Assembly (NCBI GenBank): GCA_019931245.1
Contig: JAINDL010000003.1
Span: 1-64,000 of the forward strand
Direction: 5' to 3'
Length of the DNA: 64,000 nt
DNA from: Bryobacteraceae bacterium CoA2 C42
GTDB lineage: Bacteria > Acidobacteriota > Terriglobia > Bryobacterales > Bryobacteraceae
In this document: piece after piece, positions 1-8,872 of the stretch
Layout: each line of letters opens with the position of its first letter
How positions within the stretch are numbered: the first letter of the stretch is position 1
Notes under the pieces: model-generated
What the model was told of the DNA's origin: nothing
Databases searched by the model: none
Seen by the model: the letters and a program-made list of their open reading frames with translations, nothing else
Position numbers and translations under genes: made by a program

Positions 1-665
1 CATGTATGACAAAGATGCGCGGATTGCAAAAATGAAGGACGGCTCCACGCACATGGCGCAGAAAGCCGAGCACGCCGTGGATTTGGAGACGGGCGCCATT
101 GTGGCGGTGACGCTGCAGAGTGCCGACCAGGGCGATACGACGACGATGAGGGAGACGCTGGCCGAGGCGGGGGACTGGATCGCCGAGACGGCGGCGGCGG
201 TGAACAACGAGGCGGAGGGCGAGCGGGTGAGCGCGGAGGGTCCGCAAGAGGTGGTGGCGGACAAGGGGTATCACAGTAATGCGGTGCTGCGAAAGCTGAG
301 CGAGAATGGTGTGCGCAGTTACATTCCGGGGCCGGAGCGTGGACGGCGCAAGTAGGCGGGCAAGGCGGCGGAACAGAAGGCGGTATCTGGGAACCGGCGT
401 CGGGTGCGGGGCGCGCAAGGCAAGCGGCTGATGCGGAGGCGGGGCGAGTACATCGAGCGATCGTTTGCGCACCTGTGAGACGGGGGCGATGCGGCGGACG
501 CACCTACGAGGGCGGGATAACATCCGGAAGCGGATTCCGATTCACGCCAGTGCGTTCAATTTGAGTCTGGTATTGCGGGGCCTGTTTGAGGTCGGAACGC
601 CCCGGGGGTTCCAGGGCGGAAGAGCCTTGTTATCAGCGACATCTGCGCCTGGATCGACAGGTTGA
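1..665 (+). pseudogene. Decayed DDE transposase, left end outside the window
   Basis: The frame from base 2 encodes the C-terminal half of a DDE transposase, with recognisable blocks such as KAEHAVDLETGAIVAVTLQ, ADKGYHSN and RRRGEYIERSFAHL. The frame is broken by a TAG at 353-355, where related proteins have Trp after a GRRR-like stretch. It is broken again near 474, where two bases of a Tyr codon appear lost, so the protein continues in another frame as ETGAMRRTHLRGRDNI and AFNLSLVLRGLFEVGTPRG up to 665. Weaker similarity in a further frame (ICAWIDRLMACF) suggests another frameshift near 630 and remnants to about 800. The family (IS1182-like or a relative) is from memory only. The copy cannot encode an active enzyme. 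Confidence 0.8.
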
Positions 666-693
666 TGGCATGTTTCACGCAGAGATGGGTTGA

Positions 694-903
694 CTTCGGG
701 CAGCAGAAGTCGGTTCGTGCGGAAAAGTACTTTTCAGGTCATCGGCAAATGCCGCTGGCGGCTTGAGACGCGAGCCCGAAAAATGGGCACTTTTGCCACG
801 GGCTGTTACGCCCCTCAGCGAGCCCGTACCCGAACCCGCCAGCTTCGCCTTTCTGGGTGTCGGCCTGGCCGCCATCGTCTGCACCCGCCGCCGTTTCCGC
901 TGA
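694..903 (+). pseudogene. Orphan C-terminus with PEP-CTERM sorting signal
   Basis: Frame 1 is open from just after a stop at 691-693 to TGA at 901-903, but has no plausible start. Its last 27 codons (820-900) read EPVPEPASFAFLGVGL then AAIVCTRRRFR. That is the full PEP-CTERM layout: a PEP motif, a short hydrophobic helix and a terminal Arg-rich tail. Known PEP-CTERM proteins are exported and handled by an exosortase (EpsH/XrtA type). The body of the gene is missing; the DNA upstream is the decayed transposase, so the insertion probably removed the 5' part. The exact junction cannot be placed from this sequence. Confidence 0.65.
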
Positions 904-938
904 CGGGCCTCGAGTCGCGCTAGCATAACAGAAGCAAT

Positions 939-1838
939 ATGGGTCTACTCATTAATGGGGAATATGTCAGCGACGCCCTGATCCGACAGGAGATGGCCTC
1001 CCTCCGGCCTCACTACGAGGCCATGATGGCCGACATGGAACCGGTGGCCCGTGAAGTACAGCTCAAGGACTGGAGCCGGGAAAACGTGATCGAGCGTGTT
1101 TTGCTCCGGCAGGAAGCCGCCCGCCGCCATCCCGCTATTCCTCCGGACCAGGTCAACGAACGCCTCACCTCACTTCTCCCGCCCCCGGGCGACCCCGACA
1201 GTTGCGAAGCCGGTGCCACCCGCGCCGGGGTCGACCTGGAGGCCATGAAGATCGAAGTCCTCTCCCAGATCCAACTCGAACGGCTTGTCCAGGAGATCGG
1301 CGACAAAGCCCCCAAGCCCAAGAAGCAGGAGTTGCTCGACTTCTACCAAGCCAACCGGGAGCGCTTCCTCCAGCCCCCCATGCTCCACGCCTCGCACATC
1401 GTCAAAAACGTCAACGACACCGTCGACGAGGCTACCGCGCACGCCGCCATCGCCGCCGCCGAGGCCGAACTCACCGCCGGCCAACTCTTTGCCGAAGTCG
1501 CCGATCGCCACTCCGATTGCGCTGGCCAGGGCGGCAGCCTAGGCTGGTTCCCGGTCGGGGAGATGGTCGAAGAGTTCGAGAACGCCCTCCTTACTCTTCA
1601 GCCCGGACAGACGACCCCAATCTTCCGCTCCGTCTTCGGCTTCCACATCGCGCAACTTCACGACCGCCGGCCGGAAGGCGTCCGCCCCTTCAACGATGTT
1701 CGCGCCGAAATCGAGGCTGCTCTCCAGGCCCAGTCGCGGGAGCGCGCCCTTGAAAACTTCGTCGACAAGTTGAAGGAAACCGCCATCGTGAAGTCCGCTA
1801 AAGCCCCGGCCGCCGCCCCCCCCGCCGCAAGCGTATGA
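939..1838 (+). CDS. Parvulin-type peptidyl-prolyl isomerase (PpiC domain)
   Basis: A 299-residue protein with an N-terminal helical region and a parvulin domain at roughly residues 145-245. The parvulin blocks are visible: ASHIVKNV, the stretch around HSDCAGQGGSLGWF, and PGQTTPIFRSVFGFHIAQL. Parvulins catalyse cis-trans isomerisation of Xaa-Pro bonds and often act as folding helpers. There is no N-terminal signal peptide, so the protein should be cytoplasmic, unlike SurA; the layout is closer to NifM-type proteins. The ATG has no clear Shine-Dalgarno sequence. Its stop overlaps the start of the FGE gene by four bases (ATGA), implying translational coupling and possibly a role in folding the FGE or its substrates, which is inference. 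Confidence 0.85.
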   Translation: MGLLINGEYVSDALIRQEMASLRPHYEAMMADMEPVAREVQLKDWSRENVIERVLLRQEAARRHPAIPPDQVNERLTSLLPPPGDPDSCEAGATRAGVDLEAMKIEVLSQIQLERLVQEIGDKAPKPKKQELLDFYQANRERFLQPPMLHASHIVKNVNDTVDEATAHAAIAAAEAELTAGQLFAEVADRHSDCAGQGGSLGWFPVGEMVEEFENALLTLQPGQTTPIFRSVFGFHIAQLHDRRPEGVRPFNDVRAEIEAALQAQSRERALENFVDKLKETAIVKSAKAPAAAPPAASV

Positions 1839-2818
1839 GCGATCCCTTCCGCCTCCTCGGCGGGGTCAATCCCTGCTGTATCCCTAGCCGCCAGCGCGAA
1901 ACCGACCTCGCCCTCTCGCGGCGCCTTGCCGAAGAACGCCTGGTCATCCGCGCCGGTTCCACCACCGGCATGACCAAACTCGATGGGGGAAGCTTTCTCA
2001 TGGGCGCCGAGGATGCCGAAGGCTTCCCCGCCGACGGGGAAGGCCCCATCCGCGAGGTCCACGTCGACCCTTTCTACCTCGACACCACCCCCGTCACCAA
2101 CGAACAGTTCGGCGAGTTCGTCCGCGCCACCGGCTATCGCACCGAAAGCGAGCGTTTCGGCTGGAGCTTCGTCTTCGCCGGCCACATCCCGGCGGAAAAA
2201 TACCGCCGTCTCGTCGAAGATACCGTCCTCGGCCACGAATGGTGGTGCAAGGTGCCCGGTGCCGATTGGAGCCATCCCGAAGGCCCCGACTCCTTCCTCG
2301 ACCAGCGCCACCACCACCCCGTCGTCCACATCGCCTGGAACGATGCGCAAGCCTACTGTGAATGGGCCGGCAAACGCCTCCCGCGGGAAGCCGAATGGGA
2401 GTACGCCGCCCGCGGCGGCCTCGTGCAGAAGAAGTATCCTTGGGGCGACGAACTCACCCCCGGTGGCCGCCATCTGTGCAACATCTGGCAGGGGGAGTTC
2501 CCCAAAATCGACCTCGGCGAAGATGGCTTTACCGCCCCGGGACCCGTCGACGCCTTCCCGCCCAACGGCTACGGGCTCCTTTCGGTCACCGGTAATGCCT
2601 GGGAGTGGTGCCAGGATTGGTTCCATGCCTCCTGGCACATGACCACGACCCACCAGAACCCCGTTGGTCCGCCCACCGGCCGCGAACGCGTCATGAAGGG
2701 CGGCAGCTATCTCTGCCACAAAAGCTACTGCAACCGCTATCGCCCCGCTGCCCGCACCAAGAACACGCCCGACAGCGCCACCACGAATATTAGCTTTCGC
2801 TGCGCCCGCGACCTCTAA
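1835..2818 (+). CDS. Formylglycine-generating enzyme (sulfatase-activating)
   Basis: A 327-residue protein of the FGE-sulfatase (SUMF1) family. It oxidises the Cys of a C-x-P-x-R motif in type I sulfatases to Calpha-formylglycine, using copper and oxygen. Family landmarks are present: GGSFLMGAED near residue 50, FYLDTTPVTNEQFGEFV, HPVVHIAWNDAQAYCEWAGKR, EAEWEYAARGG, GNAWEWCQDW, and the C-terminal block with Cys294 and Cys299 spaced as SYLCHKSYC. That last block is nearly identical to the copper-binding catalytic pair of human FGE and is followed by NTPDSATTN. Both catalytic cysteines are kept, so this should be a true FGE rather than an EgtB-like or pilus-type relative. The start overlaps the upstream isomerase. 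A likely substrate sulfatase lies at 11195-12583. Confidence 0.92.
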   Translation: MSDPFRLLGGVNPCCIPSRQRETDLALSRRLAEERLVIRAGSTTGMTKLDGGSFLMGAEDAEGFPADGEGPIREVHVDPFYLDTTPVTNEQFGEFVRATGYRTESERFGWSFVFAGHIPAEKYRRLVEDTVLGHEWWCKVPGADWSHPEGPDSFLDQRHHHPVVHIAWNDAQAYCEWAGKRLPREAEWEYAARGGLVQKKYPWGDELTPGGRHLCNIWQGEFPKIDLGEDGFTAPGPVDAFPPNGYGLLSVTGNAWEWCQDWFHASWHMTTTHQNPVGPPTGRERVMKGGSYLCHKSYCNRYRPAARTKNTPDSATTNISFRCARDL

Positions 2819-3440
2819 AGTACTCCAGCACAATCGGCAGCACCGACACGAAGACGATTCCCACAATCACCTTCTCAAAGTGTCTCCGGACCAGCTCCAC
2901 CTCACCGAGAAAGTAACCCGCCATCGTCATCGAGATCACCCAGCCGATGCCTCCAAAGATATTGAAGGAGAGGAAGCGCGGATAGTCCATCTGCGCCACC
3001 CCGGCGATAAATGGCGCAAATGTGCGGACAATCGGCACGAACCGGGCGTAGATGATCGTCTTGCCGCCGTGCTTTTCATAAAACGCCTGCGTCCGCACCA
3101 GATGCTCCCGCTTAAAGAACCGCGAGTCCGGACGGTTATACACGCTGACCCCGGCCTTCCGCCCAAGCAGGTAACCGACCCCGTCACCCACCACCGCCGC
3201 CACAATCAACACCCCGATAATCGCCCAGATATTCAGCCCACCCGCCCCAGCCACCACCCCCACCGTAAACAGCAGCGAGTCCCCCGGCAGAAAAAACCCC
3301 GCCAGCAGACCCGTCTCCGCAAACACGATTCCGAACAGCAGGGCATACCCCTGCCAACCCGAAAACATCAGGCTCAGCAGCTGCATCAACCCGTCCGGAT
3401 TGGTCAGGCTTTTCAAAAAATCGAAGACCGTATGCAGCAT
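2790..3440 (-). CDS. DedA family membrane protein
   Basis: A 216-residue DedA/SNARE-associated-domain protein with several hydrophobic segments. Recognisable family blocks are AETGLLAGFFLPGDSLLF, GDGVGYLLGRKAG and YARFVPIVRTFAPFIAGVAQMDYPRF; the Arg in FVPIVRT belongs to the conserved functional motif. DedA proteins are inner-membrane proteins linked to phospholipid (undecaprenyl-phosphate or phosphatidylethanolamine) flipping and to membrane homeostasis. The gene starts six bases after the PpiD-like gene and is read in the same direction, so the two are probably co-transcribed. Its 3' end overlaps the end of the convergent FGE gene by 29 bases, leaving no room for a separate terminator. Confidence 0.9.
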   Translation of the reverse strand: MLHTVFDFLKSLTNPDGLMQLLSLMFSGWQGYALLFGIVFAETGLLAGFFLPGDSLLFTVGVVAGAGGLNIWAIIGVLIVAAVVGDGVGYLLGRKAGVSVYNRPDSRFFKREHLVRTQAFYEKHGGKTIIYARFVPIVRTFAPFIAGVAQMDYPRFLSFNIFGGIGWVISMTMAGYFLGEVELVRRHFEKVIVGIVFVSVLPIVLEYFRGRGRSES

Positions 3441-3446
3441 TGCGCC

Positions 3447-5375
3447 TTAGCTGCGGTAGCTGCTCTGTAGTCGCTTGATCGCGTCCGTATTGATCTTGAC
3501 CTTGCCCTGCTCGATCAGCCGGTGCACCAAGCCGTCTTCAAACAGATCCTTCCGCTCCTGCGATTTCCGCCCCTTGAGCGCACTCACCATGCCCTCGCGT
3601 TCCGCCGCCAGCTTGGCCATATCGGCTTCGACTTTCGCCGCCACCTTGGCAAGAACCACCTGACCCGGCATTGTCACCGGCCCGATCACCGTTCCGACCG
3701 GCTTCACAAAAGCCTCCACGAAGTAGGCCGCCTCGCCAATCCCTTCCGCCGCGCCGTCCCGGCCAAACTCGGCGGTCGTCTTTACCTCACCGCCAATCGA
3801 CTTGGCCAGCTTCGCCAGATCGCCACCCGCCTGCGGCGCCGACCGCGCCAACTCCGCGCTCTTGGCCGCCAGCAATTCGCGCACCTTCACCCCGGTCGCC
3901 TGCTCCCGCACCTGATCCATCACTTCGGCCAACTCGGCCGGCCGCGCCGGCGTGACCCCGGTCAGAACACCAATCGCCACCTTATTCCCCGGCGCGGTGA
4001 CCACCGGCGTCACCCCACCCTTCTGCAGGCCGAACATACTGCCGGCAAACTCGGCGTTGATCCCGATCTCCTGGATCGGATCATTGCTGCCGGCATTTTG
4101 CACGACATAGTGGCTCAGATTGAACTGCTGCGCGATCTGCGCACCGGAGGCGGGGCTCTTCACGAGGGCCGCCCGCGCCTGCTCAATCGAGCTCTGCATC
4201 CGGTCGAAAACCAGCTGCTTTTTGCTTTCGGTGGCCAGCTCGGCCTTCACCTCGTCAAACGGCTTCACGCGAGCATCTTCCCGCTCAGTCACCTGCACGA
4301 TGTGGAATCCGTACTCGGTCTTGATCACGTTGCTGATCTCGCCCTTCTTGAGCGAAAACGCCGTGGCCTCGAAGTTGGGCACCATCTGCCCCTTGGTCAC
4401 CCAGCCGAGGTCGCCACCCTTGGGCGCCGAACCCGGGTCGTCCGAATTCTTCTTGGCCAGTTCGGCAAAGTCGCCCCCGCCCTTCACCTGCTTCAACAGG
4501 TCGGCCGCCTTGGCCTCGAGTTTCTTCACATCATCCGCCGACTTATTCTGCGTCATCAGCAGGATGTGCCGCGCCATCACGCGCTCCCCGGTCCGGTACC
4601 GGTCCAGGCTCGCCGCGTACAGCTTCCGCAGTTCGTCATCGGTCAGATTGATCGAAGCGCCAATCTTCTCTTCATTCGCCACCAGAACCTCAAAGCTGCG
4701 CTTTTCCGGAATCCGGTACCCCGCTTTGTTCGCGGCAAAATAGGTGCTCAGATCCTCCGGCGTCAGGTTGACCTGCTTTCTCAGGTTCTCGGTGTTGAAC
4801 AGGATGTAGTCCAACTTCACCTTCTCGTTGCGCCGACGGAACTCGCTCTCAATCTCGTCCGGCGTCACCACCACGCCTTCGAGTACGATGTTCCGCAGCT
4901 TGGTCAGCAGCATTTGCTTGCGCACGTTGCTCTCGAAATCGGCCACCGTCAGGTTCTGTTGTGCCAGAAAAGCGGCGTAGCGCTCTTTGTCAAAACCACC
5001 CTGCAGCAGGTTGCCGAGCATCGACCGCAGCGCGTTGCCCAACTCGTCCTCGGAAATCGTGAAGCCCATCCGCCCAGCCTGGTAGGCCACCGCTCGCTCG
5101 GCAATCATCTGGTCCACCAGCGTCGGAATGTAGTTCTGCATCATCTCGGGCGGGAACTGCTTGCCGCGCATCGCCCCCTGCAGTGTCCGCTGCACTTCCA
5201 TCATCGTGATCTGCTCATTGCCAATCTCGGCGATCACCGTATCGTTGGCCCCCATCCCCGGCGCGCCGGGACCTCCGGGAACCAGATACGCCACCATCGA
5301 AAGGGCAACAAAACCCAACAGGATAGTCAAAAGAATGCGGACATTCCTGTCGCGCCGGCGGAAAAAGTCGAACAT
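3447..5375 (-). CDS. PpiD/SurA-like membrane-anchored peptidyl-prolyl isomerase
   Basis: A 642-residue protein that starts with a charged cytoplasmic tail (FFRRRDRNVR), has one membrane helix at about residues 13-33, and is then periplasmic. It has a SurA_N-type segment up to about residue 190, then a parvulin domain around residues 260-365 (MARHILLMTQN, SDDPGSAPKGGDLGWVTKGQMVPNFE, EYGFHIVQVTERED), and a long C-terminal region. The layout and length match PpiD, an inner-membrane foldase that helps proteins leaving the Sec translocon. An AGGAG-like ribosome site precedes the ATG. It lies between guaA and dedA in a leftward block. The link with the many outer-membrane receptors in the window is circumstantial. 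Confidence 0.88.
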   Translation of the reverse strand: MFDFFRRRDRNVRILLTILLGFVALSMVAYLVPGGPGAPGMGANDTVIAEIGNEQITMMEVQRTLQGAMRGKQFPPEMMQNYIPTLVDQMIAERAVAYQAGRMGFTISEDELGNALRSMLGNLLQGGFDKERYAAFLAQQNLTVADFESNVRKQMLLTKLRNIVLEGVVVTPDEIESEFRRRNEKVKLDYILFNTENLRKQVNLTPEDLSTYFAANKAGYRIPEKRSFEVLVANEEKIGASINLTDDELRKLYAASLDRYRTGERVMARHILLMTQNKSADDVKKLEAKAADLLKQVKGGGDFAELAKKNSDDPGSAPKGGDLGWVTKGQMVPNFEATAFSLKKGEISNVIKTEYGFHIVQVTEREDARVKPFDEVKAELATESKKQLVFDRMQSSIEQARAALVKSPASGAQIAQQFNLSHYVVQNAGSNDPIQEIGINAEFAGSMFGLQKGGVTPVVTAPGNKVAIGVLTGVTPARPAELAEVMDQVREQATGVKVRELLAAKSAELARSAPQAGGDLAKLAKSIGGEVKTTAEFGRDGAAEGIGEAAYFVEAFVKPVGTVIGPVTMPGQVVLAKVAAKVEADMAKLAAEREGMVSALKGRKSQERKDLFEDGLVHRLIEQGKVKINTDAIKRLQSSYRS

Positions 5376-5425
5376 GGAAAAGGGAACTCCTGACTGAAGA
5401 TACTCTGAAAATTATATCGCGACAC

Positions 5426-7228
5426 TCACTCCCACTCGATCGTACCGGGTGGTTTGTGGGTCAAATCGTAAAAAACCGCCGCCACGCCGGGAATGGCCAG
5501 CAGCGTATCCCGCATCTGCCCCAACAGCTCCTCCGGCATCGCCACACTCTGCGCCGTCATCCCGTCGACGGAGTGAATCGGCCGCAGCACCACCGAATCC
5601 GGCCGCCCCTCCCCACCCAACGGAATCAGCACCACCGGAAACTGCCAAACCTGCGCCTCAAACCCCGCCTCGGCCGACAACCGCCGAACCTCCGCATCAG
5701 CCTCCCGCAGTCGGGCCATCCGCTCCGGACTGATCCCGCTCGCCACCACGCTCATCCGTTCCACCGGCAAGTGCAACCCGACGATGCCGATCACCCGGTT
5801 CACCCGTTGATTGGCGTTTATCGCTTCGGTCGCCCGCCCATGATCGAGATGGTCCACAATCAGCACCGGCCGGTAGCTGCGCGAATCTCCCTGCACCCCG
5901 ACCGAGTGCACCGGCGCAATCCATCCGCCCGTGATCGCCTCGACCGGCTCATCCCGCTCCGCCCCTAGGCACCGGATGCCCAGCCCCGGGCCGGGAAACG
6001 GATGCCGGTCCAAAAACTCCGCCGGCAGCCCCAACTCCCGGCCAATCTCCCGCACCTCGTCTTTGTAGAACGATGCGAGCGGCTCCACGATGCGCTTGGC
6101 GTCAATCAGCTTCTGAATTCCCGCCACCCGGTTATGGTGCGTCTTGATTAAATCAGCCTTCGCCGTTCCGCCGCTCTCAATCGTGTCCGGATAGATCGTT
6201 CCCTGCCCCAGAATCCAGTGCCCGTCGAGGTAGGGGCCGCTCTCAAGCACCGCCTCCTGAATCTCGACGAACTTCTCGCCGATGATCTTCCGCTTCCGCT
6301 CCGGCTCGGTCACCCCGGAAAGCGCCCCCAGAAACTGCTCCTGCGCCCCTTCAATGCGAAAATGGCGGGCTCCCAGCGAGGCAAAGATCCCGCGCACAAA
6401 CTCCGTCTCGCCCTCCCGCATCAGGCCCGTATCGACGTAGGCCCCGTGCACCCGCGCCTCGCCGAGCGCCCGCAGGCAGAGCGTGTAGGCGACCGTCGAA
6501 TCCACCCCGCCGCTGACGAAGAAGAAGACGTTCCGGTCCCCCGCCGTCTCCCGGATCTGCTGCTCGACCACCGGAATCCGGCTCGCCGGCTCCCAGTCCT
6601 CCCAGCAGCCGCAGATCGAGAACACGAAGTTCCGCAGAATCTTCATCCCCTCGGTCGTGTGCACGACCTCCGGATGAAACTGCACCCCGTACTGCCGCTT
6701 CGCCTCGTTGCCAATGGCCGCCACGGCGCACGTATCCGTGGACGCCAGCACCACAAAGCCGGCCGGCGGCTCGGTCACCGTGTCCCGGTGGCTCATCCAC
6801 ACCTGTTGATGGTTGGCGACATCCTTGAACAACGGGCTGGACCCGGCAATATCCAGGTACGCCAAGCCATATTCGCCTTTCACCCCTTTCGCGACGGTGC
6901 CATCCAGACGGTGGGCCATCAACTGCTGGCCATAGCAGATCCCCAACACCGGCAGATCCGCCTCCAATAGGGCGCCGTCTATGGTCGGACTACCCGCTTC
7001 GTAGACGCTTGACGGCCCTCCCGAGATGACCAAGCCCCTCGCTCGGGCAATCCGCGCAACGGGTGTCTCACTGGCGACGACCTCAGCGTAGACCCCCAAT
7101 TCCCGCACTTTCCGAGCAATCAGGTGGGTGTACTGCCCACCGGTGTCCAATATGTAAATCTGTGGTTCGAGTGCGGGATCGTTCACAAAGTCTGTAAGGC
7201 TATTCCCGCGGAGCCGTCCGCTGGACAA
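5426..7228 (-). CDS. guaA: GMP synthase (glutamine-hydrolysing)
   Basis: Converts XMP to GMP with glutamine and ATP in the cytoplasm. The N-terminal class I amidotransferase domain shows the nucleophile Cys in GICYGQQLMA and the His-Glu pair in FHPEVVHTTEG. It is followed by the ATP-pyrophosphatase domain with P-loop SGGVDSTV, and a C-terminal dimerisation domain with PFPGPGLGIRCLG and ending PPGTIEWE. At up to 600 residues it is longer than the usual 510-530, because of an inserted segment in the C-terminal domain (EAITGGWIAPVHSVGVQGD). The start is uncertain. The TTG at 7228 overlaps the protease gene by 29 bases, whereas a GTG at 7186 begins 13 bases after that gene's stop and gives a conventional N-terminus shortly before QIYILDTGGQYTH. 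Neither has a good ribosome site. Confidence 0.95.
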   Translation of the reverse strand: MSSGRLRGNSLTDFVNDPALEPQIYILDTGGQYTHLIARKVRELGVYAEVVASETPVARIARARGLVISGGPSSVYEAGSPTIDGALLEADLPVLGICYGQQLMAHRLDGTVAKGVKGEYGLAYLDIAGSSPLFKDVANHQQVWMSHRDTVTEPPAGFVVLASTDTCAVAAIGNEAKRQYGVQFHPEVVHTTEGMKILRNFVFSICGCWEDWEPASRIPVVEQQIRETAGDRNVFFFVSGGVDSTVAYTLCLRALGEARVHGAYVDTGLMREGETEFVRGIFASLGARHFRIEGAQEQFLGALSGVTEPERKRKIIGEKFVEIQEAVLESGPYLDGHWILGQGTIYPDTIESGGTAKADLIKTHHNRVAGIQKLIDAKRIVEPLASFYKDEVREIGRELGLPAEFLDRHPFPGPGLGIRCLGAERDEPVEAITGGWIAPVHSVGVQGDSRSYRPVLIVDHLDHGRATEAINANQRVNRVIGIVGLHLPVERMSVVASGISPERMARLREADAEVRRLSAEAGFEAQVWQFPVVLIPLGGEGRPDSVVLRPIHSVDGMTAQSVAMPEELLGQMRDTLLAIPGVAAVFYDLTHKPPGTIEWE

Positions 7229-8792
7229 TCAGTTTCTTGGCATTCTCGAGCAGGGATTTCGCTTTCGGCAGCGCTTCTACCGCCTTCAGCACCATCGGGT
7301 CGGTTTCAATCGCCAGCTTACGCGCTTCCTCCACTCCAAACGCCGTGAGGTACATCTCGCGCTGCAGCGACTGCCGGGTCCACTCCAGGTTTTCGGACCA
7401 CTCGGCCTCGGTGAACGAGGCTCCCGCCTTGGTCACAAACTGCCGGAATTCGGACACCTGCGCCTCATCCGGCGACCAGCCCTGCGGCAACTTCGCCTCG
7501 CGGGACCCAAAATACTTGGCCGTGTAGCTGAAAAACACAAACTTGCGCAGCAGTTCGGTCTGGAACTTGTTGTATTTGGCCGGCGTGAACTGCTCGTCCG
7601 GCTTGATGCCCCCGCCGCCATACACGGTCCGACCGCTGTCGGTCATCTTGACGTCGTTCATGTTCGCCGTCGCCGTATCTTTGCGGTAGTAGTAGTCGAG
7701 AAAGGAGGTGTGCTGATAATCCCTCTGAATCAGCCGGTTGCTCGGGGTGTAGTACTTCTGCGTCGTCAGCGCGAGGCCCGTGTTGTCCCCCATCGGGTAC
7801 ACGGTCTGCACGAGTCCCTTGCCAAAAGTGTTGTCGCCAAGAATCCAGCCCCGGTCGTGATCCTGCAGTGCGCCCGCCACAATCTCCGCCGCCGAAGCCG
7901 AGTACCGGTTGACGAGCACCACAATCGGGTAATCGCGCTTCGTGCTCCCGTTCTTGGCCACGTACGGCCGCTCGGCGAAGGCCCGGCCCCGGTGCGAAAC
8001 CACCGTCTGGCCCGGCGCGAGAAAACGGCCTGCCACGGCCACACCCTCGTTCAGCAGGCCGCCCGGATTCTCCCGCAGATCGAGCACGAGTCCCTTCACA
8101 TTCTGCTCGCCCACCCGCCGGAAGTTCTCCTCCACTTCGCGGCTCGTGTTCTCGTTGAAAGATTCAATGTCCAGGTAGAGGATTCCCGGTTTGACAAAGA
8201 AGGCATCCTGGACGCTCTTGCGCGGAATCTCGTCGCGGGTAATGTTGAAAACAATCGGGTTATCCACGCCTTCCCGCGTCACCTTCACTTGAACCTGCGT
8301 ACCGCGCGGCCCCTTCAGCAGATCCGCCACCTCGGTGGTCGTCAGATTGTCAGTCCGTTTATCGTTGACCTCAAGAATCGTATCTCCGGGCCGAATTCCC
8401 GCTTTGTAGGCCGGGGAACCCGGGAAAGGAGCGATCACCACCGTTCGCCGGTTACGCTCACTCACCGTCATGCCCACGCCGTAGTAATGGCCGCGCTGAT
8501 CTTCGCGCAGCGATTGGAAATCCTTCGGGTCAAAAAAGCTCGAATGCGGATCGAGCGTCCGGAGCATGCCGCCAATCGCGCCTTTGTAGATCGCCTTGTC
8601 CGAAGTCACTTTGTCGGCAAAATTCTCTTCGACCAGCGCATAAACCTTGGCAAAGGTCTTGATGCTCTGCTGCACCTCGTCCTCGCCGCCCGCGGCGGCG
8701 ACACCCGTCACCCCGGGGCCGAGAACGCCGCCCAACAGCGAACATAGGAACACCGTTGAGGGAATCAAAAATGATGAACGGATAAGCGTCAT
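7200..8792 (-). CDS. S41 family C-terminal processing peptidase with PDZ domain
   Basis: A 530-residue carboxyl-terminal protease (CtpA/Prc family). An N-terminal signal peptide (MTLIRSSFLIPSTVFLCSLL) is followed by a helical region, a PDZ domain at about residues 100-190 (AGIRPGDTILEVNDKRTD) and the S41 catalytic domain. The catalytic Ser lies in NRYSASAAEIVAGAL and the Lys in NTFGKGLVQT. Such enzymes trim or degrade periplasmic proteins by recognising C-termini. I chose ATG 8792 because it has a GGAGGT site eight bases upstream and gives the signal peptide; the longer open frame to 9080 runs through the MerR gene. It follows merR after an 80-base gap. Confidence 0.93.
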   Translation of the reverse strand: MTLIRSSFLIPSTVFLCSLLGGVLGPGVTGVAAAGGEDEVQQSIKTFAKVYALVEENFADKVTSDKAIYKGAIGGMLRTLDPHSSFFDPKDFQSLREDQRGHYYGVGMTVSERNRRTVVIAPFPGSPAYKAGIRPGDTILEVNDKRTDNLTTTEVADLLKGPRGTQVQVKVTREGVDNPIVFNITRDEIPRKSVQDAFFVKPGILYLDIESFNENTSREVEENFRRVGEQNVKGLVLDLRENPGGLLNEGVAVAGRFLAPGQTVVSHRGRAFAERPYVAKNGSTKRDYPIVVLVNRYSASAAEIVAGALQDHDRGWILGDNTFGKGLVQTVYPMGDNTGLALTTQKYYTPSNRLIQRDYQHTSFLDYYYRKDTATANMNDVKMTDSGRTVYGGGGIKPDEQFTPAKYNKFQTELLRKFVFFSYTAKYFGSREAKLPQGWSPDEAQVSEFRQFVTKAGASFTEAEWSENLEWTRQSLQREMYLTAFGVEEARKLAIETDPMVLKAVEALPKAKSLLENAKKLIVQRTAPRE

Positions 8793-8872
8793 ACCGGCGG
8801 ACCTCCGCAGACCTATCGATGAGTATATCAGGTGAGCGGCGGTACCACTTGCAGTACACCGAGCACTACCGG

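Noticed and set aside
3522-5393. Long plus-strand open frame opposite the PpiD-like gene
   Set aside because: His/Arg/Pro/Leu-rich translation with no domains; it mirrors a well-supported gene on the other strand in GC-rich DNA.
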